Below are positions 61,404 through 64,000 of a stretch of 64,000 nucleotides of DNA, one piece after another (within the stretch, counting starts at the first letter, position 1; each line of letters opens with the position of its first letter). The position numbers and the translations under genes were made by a program. Source of the DNA: Sphingobium sp. (GTDB lineage: Bacteria > Pseudomonadota > Alphaproteobacteria > Sphingomonadales > Sphingomonadaceae); contig QFQF01000007.1 in the NCBI GenBank assembly GCA_003248935.1, positions 1 through 64,000 of the forward strand, given 5' to 3'. The notes under the pieces were generated by a model. The model saw only the letters and a list, made by a program, of their open reading frames with translations. It was not told the origin of the DNA and did not search any database.

Positions 61404-64000
61404 ACGAGAACGCCGACCGACCACAACCGGAAGCTTTCCTGCGTCAGGCAGCACAGGAGGGGCGCGGCCGCCTGAAACTGTTCCTCGGCGCGGCACCGGG
61501 GGTCGGCAAGACCTACGAGATGCTGCTCGACGGCAGGCAGCGGTTGCGCGCCGGGATCGACGTGGTGGTCGGCGTCGTCGAGACGCACGGGCGGCGGGAA
61601 ACGGAAGCGCTGACCGAAGGGTTCGAGATCGTGCCCCATCGCCCCGTCCACCATCAGGGTCACGATCTCGACGAGATGGACATCGATGCCATCCTTGCCC
61701 GCCATCCCCAACTGGTGCTCGTCGACGAACTGGCGCACAGCAACGCACCGGGCAGCCGCCACCCGAAACGCTATCAGGACGTCGATGAACTGCTCGATGC
61801 GGGCATCGACGTCTATTCGACGCTCAACATCCAGCATGTGGAAAGCCTGAACGACGTCGTCGCTTCCTTCACCCGCGTCCGCGTGCGCGAGACGGTGCCC
61901 GACAGCATCCTCGAAATGGCGGAGATCGAGGTCGTAGACCTGCCCCCAGATGAACTGATCGAGCGGCTGAAGGACGGCAAGGTCTATATCCCCGCCGAAG
62001 CGAGCCGGGCGCTCGCCCATTTCTTTTCCAAGTCGAACCTCACCGCCCTGCGCGAACTGGCGCTACGGCGCGCGGCGCAGGCGGTCGATGCGCAGATGCT
62101 GGATTATCTGCGTGCGCACGCGCTGGCCGGCAATTTCGCGGCGGGCGAACGCGTCGTCGTCGCCATCGGCGAGCAACCGAGCGGTCCGGGCCTCGTACGC
62201 GCGGCCAAGCGCCTTGCGGACGCCTTGCGCGCGCCATGGACCGCCGTCCATATCGAGACGCGGCGCGGGGAGACGCTGACCGACGCCGAACGGCAAAGAC
62301 TCGCCGACACCATGGCGCTCGCCTCCCGCCTGGGCGCGGCGACCGCGACGATTCCGGCCGCGAGCGTGGTCGAGGGACTGAATGCCTTCGCAAAGGACGC
62401 ACGCGCGACCCAGATCGTCGTCGGCAAATCGAGCCGGTCCTGGTGGTTCGAGCAGCGCCACGGGTCAATCGTCGATGCGCTGGTGCGCGGGGCGGGCGAC
62501 ATTGCCGTCCATGTCCTGCCCGGCGACGGACAGGCGGGGACAGGCGCGGACAGCAAGGCGAGCCGGCTGCCCGCGCTCGGACCGTGGGGCGCGCCCGCCG
62601 ACTACGCGCTGACGCTGCTTGCGGTGATCGCCTGCACCGTGCTGGGCCGGGTGGCCGTCGCCGCGATCGCACTCGGCAACGTCGCGCTCCTCTATCTCGT
62701 CCCCGTGATGTTCGCAGCCGCGACCTTCGGCCTGCGCGCGGGCCTCTTCGCCGGGGTCGCGTCCAGCCTCGCCTATAATTTCTTCTTCCTGCCGCCGACC
62801 GGCACGCTGACCGTCAACAACCCCGAGAATCTCGTCAGCTTCTTCGTGCTGCTGGGCGTCGCGATCGTCACCAGCCAGTTCGCCGCAAGGGTGCGGGCGC
62901 AGGCGACCCTCGCCCAGTCAAGCGCGCGCCAGAACGCAGCGCTCGCGGGCTTTTCCCGCCAGTTGACCGCCTGCGCCGGGCAGGAGGATCTGATGCATGC
63001 CATCTGCGCGGAGGTCGCACGGCTGTTCGACCTGCGCACCGTCCTGCTGCTGCCATCGCGCGACGGGCCACAGCTGCGCGCCGCCTATCCGCCCGAGGAC
63101 CGTCTGGACCAGATCGAGATGGCGGCCGCGCAATGGGCGATCGACAACGAGCAGCCCGCCGGGCGCGGTTCCTCCACTCTCACAGCGTCGGACTGGCTGT
63201 TCCACCCGCTGCGCACCCAGCGCGGCGTCCTGGGCGTCCTGGGTCTCGCACGGGAAGATGCAGGCGAGCCGCTCCGCTCCGACCAGATACCGCTGCTGAT
63301 GAGCCTGCTCGACCAGGCGGCGATCGCATTCGACCGGATGGCGCTGGAGGAGGAGATGCACGAAGCCCAGCAGATCCGCGAGCGCGACCGGCTGCGCTCC
63401 GCGTTGCTTTCCTCGGTCAGTCACGACCTGCGCACGCCGCTGACCACGATCATGTCCGCCGCGCAGGCGCTGCGGCGCGATACCCCCTCCCCGCTGGCCG
63501 ACACGATCGAGGCGGAAGCGGGCCGGCTCAACCGCTTCGTTGCGAACCTGCTCGACATGGCGCGGGTAGAGGCAGGCGCCCTGCCGCTTGCAATCGAGGC
63601 GACGGACCTGACTGACGCGGTGGCGAGCGCCGTCCACGACACGCGCGGCGTGCTGGAGGGGCATCCGATCGCACTCGACATCGCGCCGGACATGCCGCTG
63701 GTTCGCGTCGACCCGCGCCTGTTCCACCATTGCCTGATCAACCTGCTCGACAATGCCGGGCGCTACGCCGACCCCGACACGCCGGTGACGATCAGCGCGC
63801 GACGGACGCCCGAGGGCCTCATCCTGTCGATCCGGGACGAAGGCCCCGGCATCCCGCCAGGCATGGAGGCGCGCGTGTTCGAGACCTTCACGCGCCTTGA
63901 GGGGTCGGACCGGTCGAAGGGCGGCACCGGCCTTGGCCTCGCCATCGTCAAGGGCTTCGCCGAGGCCATGGGCCTCTCGGTCACGGCGCGCAGCGAGAGC
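61400..64000 (+). CDS. kdpD: Sensor histidine kinase KdpD (3' end cut by window)
   Basis: Membrane kinase that senses low potassium or osmotic stress and phosphorylates KdpE to switch on kdpFABC. GTG 61400 overlaps the kdpC stop (GTGA). The N-terminal KdpD domain has the P-loop GAAPGVGKTYEML, a USP domain follows to about residue 390, then four membrane helices, a GAF-like domain and the kinase: H-box SVSHDLRTPLTT with the phospho-His at about residue 675, INLLDNAGRYA, DEGPGIP and GGTGLGLAIVKG. The frame is open through 64000, 867 codons; about 20-40 residues and kdpE lie beyond. Confidence 0.95.
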   Translation, partial: MNENADRPQPEAFLRQAAQEGRGRLKLFLGAAPGVGKTYEMLLDGRQRLRAGIDVVVGVVETHGRRETEALTEGFEIVPHRPVHHQGHDLDEMDIDAILARHPQLVLVDELAHSNAPGSRHPKRYQDVDELLDAGIDVYSTLNIQHVESLNDVVASFTRVRVRETVPDSILEMAEIEVVDLPPDELIERLKDGKVYIPAEASRALAHFFSKSNLTALRELALRRAAQAVDAQMLDYLRAHALAGNFAAGERVVVAIGEQPSGPGLVRAAKRLADALRAPWTAVHIETRRGETLTDAERQRLADTMALASRLGAATATIPAASVVEGLNAFAKDARATQIVVGKSSRSWWFEQRHGSIVDALVRGAGDIAVHVLPGDGQAGTGADSKASRLPALGPWGAPADYALTLLAVIACTVLGRVAVAAIALGNVALLYLVPVMFAAATFGLRAGLFAGVASSLAYNFFFLPPTGTLTVNNPENLVSFFVLLGVAIVTSQFAARVRAQATLAQSSARQNAALAGFSRQLTACAGQEDLMHAICAEVARLFDLRTVLLLPSRDGPQLRAAYPPEDRLDQIEMAAAQWAIDNEQPAGRGSSTLTASDWLFHPLRTQRGVLGVLGLAREDAGEPLRSDQIPLLMSLLDQAAIAFDRMALEEEMHEAQQIRERDRLRSALLSSVSHDLRTPLTTIMSAAQALRRDTPSPLADTIEAEAGRLNRFVANLLDMARVEAGALPLAIEATDLTDAVASAVHDTRGVLEGHPIALDIAPDMPLVRVDPRLFHHCLINLLDNAGRYADPDTPVTISARRTPEGLILSIRDEGPGIPPGMEARVFETFTRLEGSDRSKGGTGLGLAIVKGFAEAMGLSVTARSES

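Overview
The window is a GC-rich, gene-dense stretch of bacterial chromosome with no rRNA, tRNA, CRISPR array, insertion sequence or integrase that I can see. Gene content points to an alphaproteobacterium, most likely the Sphingomonadaceae. The evidence is an ATP12-type F1-ATPase chaperone, an alphaproteobacterial SspB, DUF4167, DUF4169 and DUF2585 proteins, the order hisS-prfA-prmC-DUF4167, a large TonB-dependent receptor with a Gly-rich insert, and many small lipoproteins. The assignment is by family content only; no database search was possible.

Layout. 1-3.8 kb: a polysaccharide flippase, a CBS-domain protein, a YciA thioesterase and a DUF4167 protein. 4.1-7.3 kb (minus): hisS-prfA-prmC, a translation cluster. 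7.5-10 kb: an M61 peptidase and inorganic pyrophosphatase. 10.3-14 kb: an acyltransferase-3 protein, a degenerate SRAP-like protein and a MocR regulator. 14.2-18.7 kb: a GH5 glycosidase lipoprotein and gyrB. 18.7-28.7 kb: an alpha/beta hydrolase, argE, small envelope proteins, an MFS and an APC transporter, a GST, PHB depolymerase, glutaminyl cyclase and ygfZ. 28.8-36.8 kb: dihydroorotase, rarD, lipoproteins, a DUF2279 protein, a TonB receptor and a PilZ-like protein. 36.8-38.7 kb: a divergent AmpR / class B3 metallo-beta-lactamase pair. 38.7-42.7 kb: crcB, then a tightly overlapped row of rluC-paiB-HAD-membrane protein-ATP12. 42.8-47.9 kb: a secreted TPR-like protein, gmk, fumC and sspB. 48-51.8 kb: the his operon hisB-(YCII)-hisH-hisA-hisF-hisE-HIT. 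51.8-56.6 kb: a glutamine amidotransferase, acnA, an outer-membrane protein and DUF4169. 56.8 kb to the end: the potassium-uptake operon kdpFABCD, with an extra 27-residue membrane peptide in front and kdpD cut by the window edge.

Most of the window is housekeeping. The points worth a second look are: (1) an AmpR-class regulator divergent from a B3 metallo-beta-lactamase with a dyad between them; (2) an SRAP-family protein without the catalytic Cys2; (3) the low-GC, divergent C-terminal domain of hisS; (4) the kdp leader, with an 11-bp direct repeat and two mutually exclusive hairpins beside a ribosome binding site; (5) several candidate control sites, including direct repeats by the MocR gene, a palindrome upstream of fumC, a hairpin abutting the PilZ ribosome binding site and a possible pseudoknot after ppa; and (6) -10 boxes so close to the start codons of hisB, ygfZ and gyrB that the transcripts may be leaderless.
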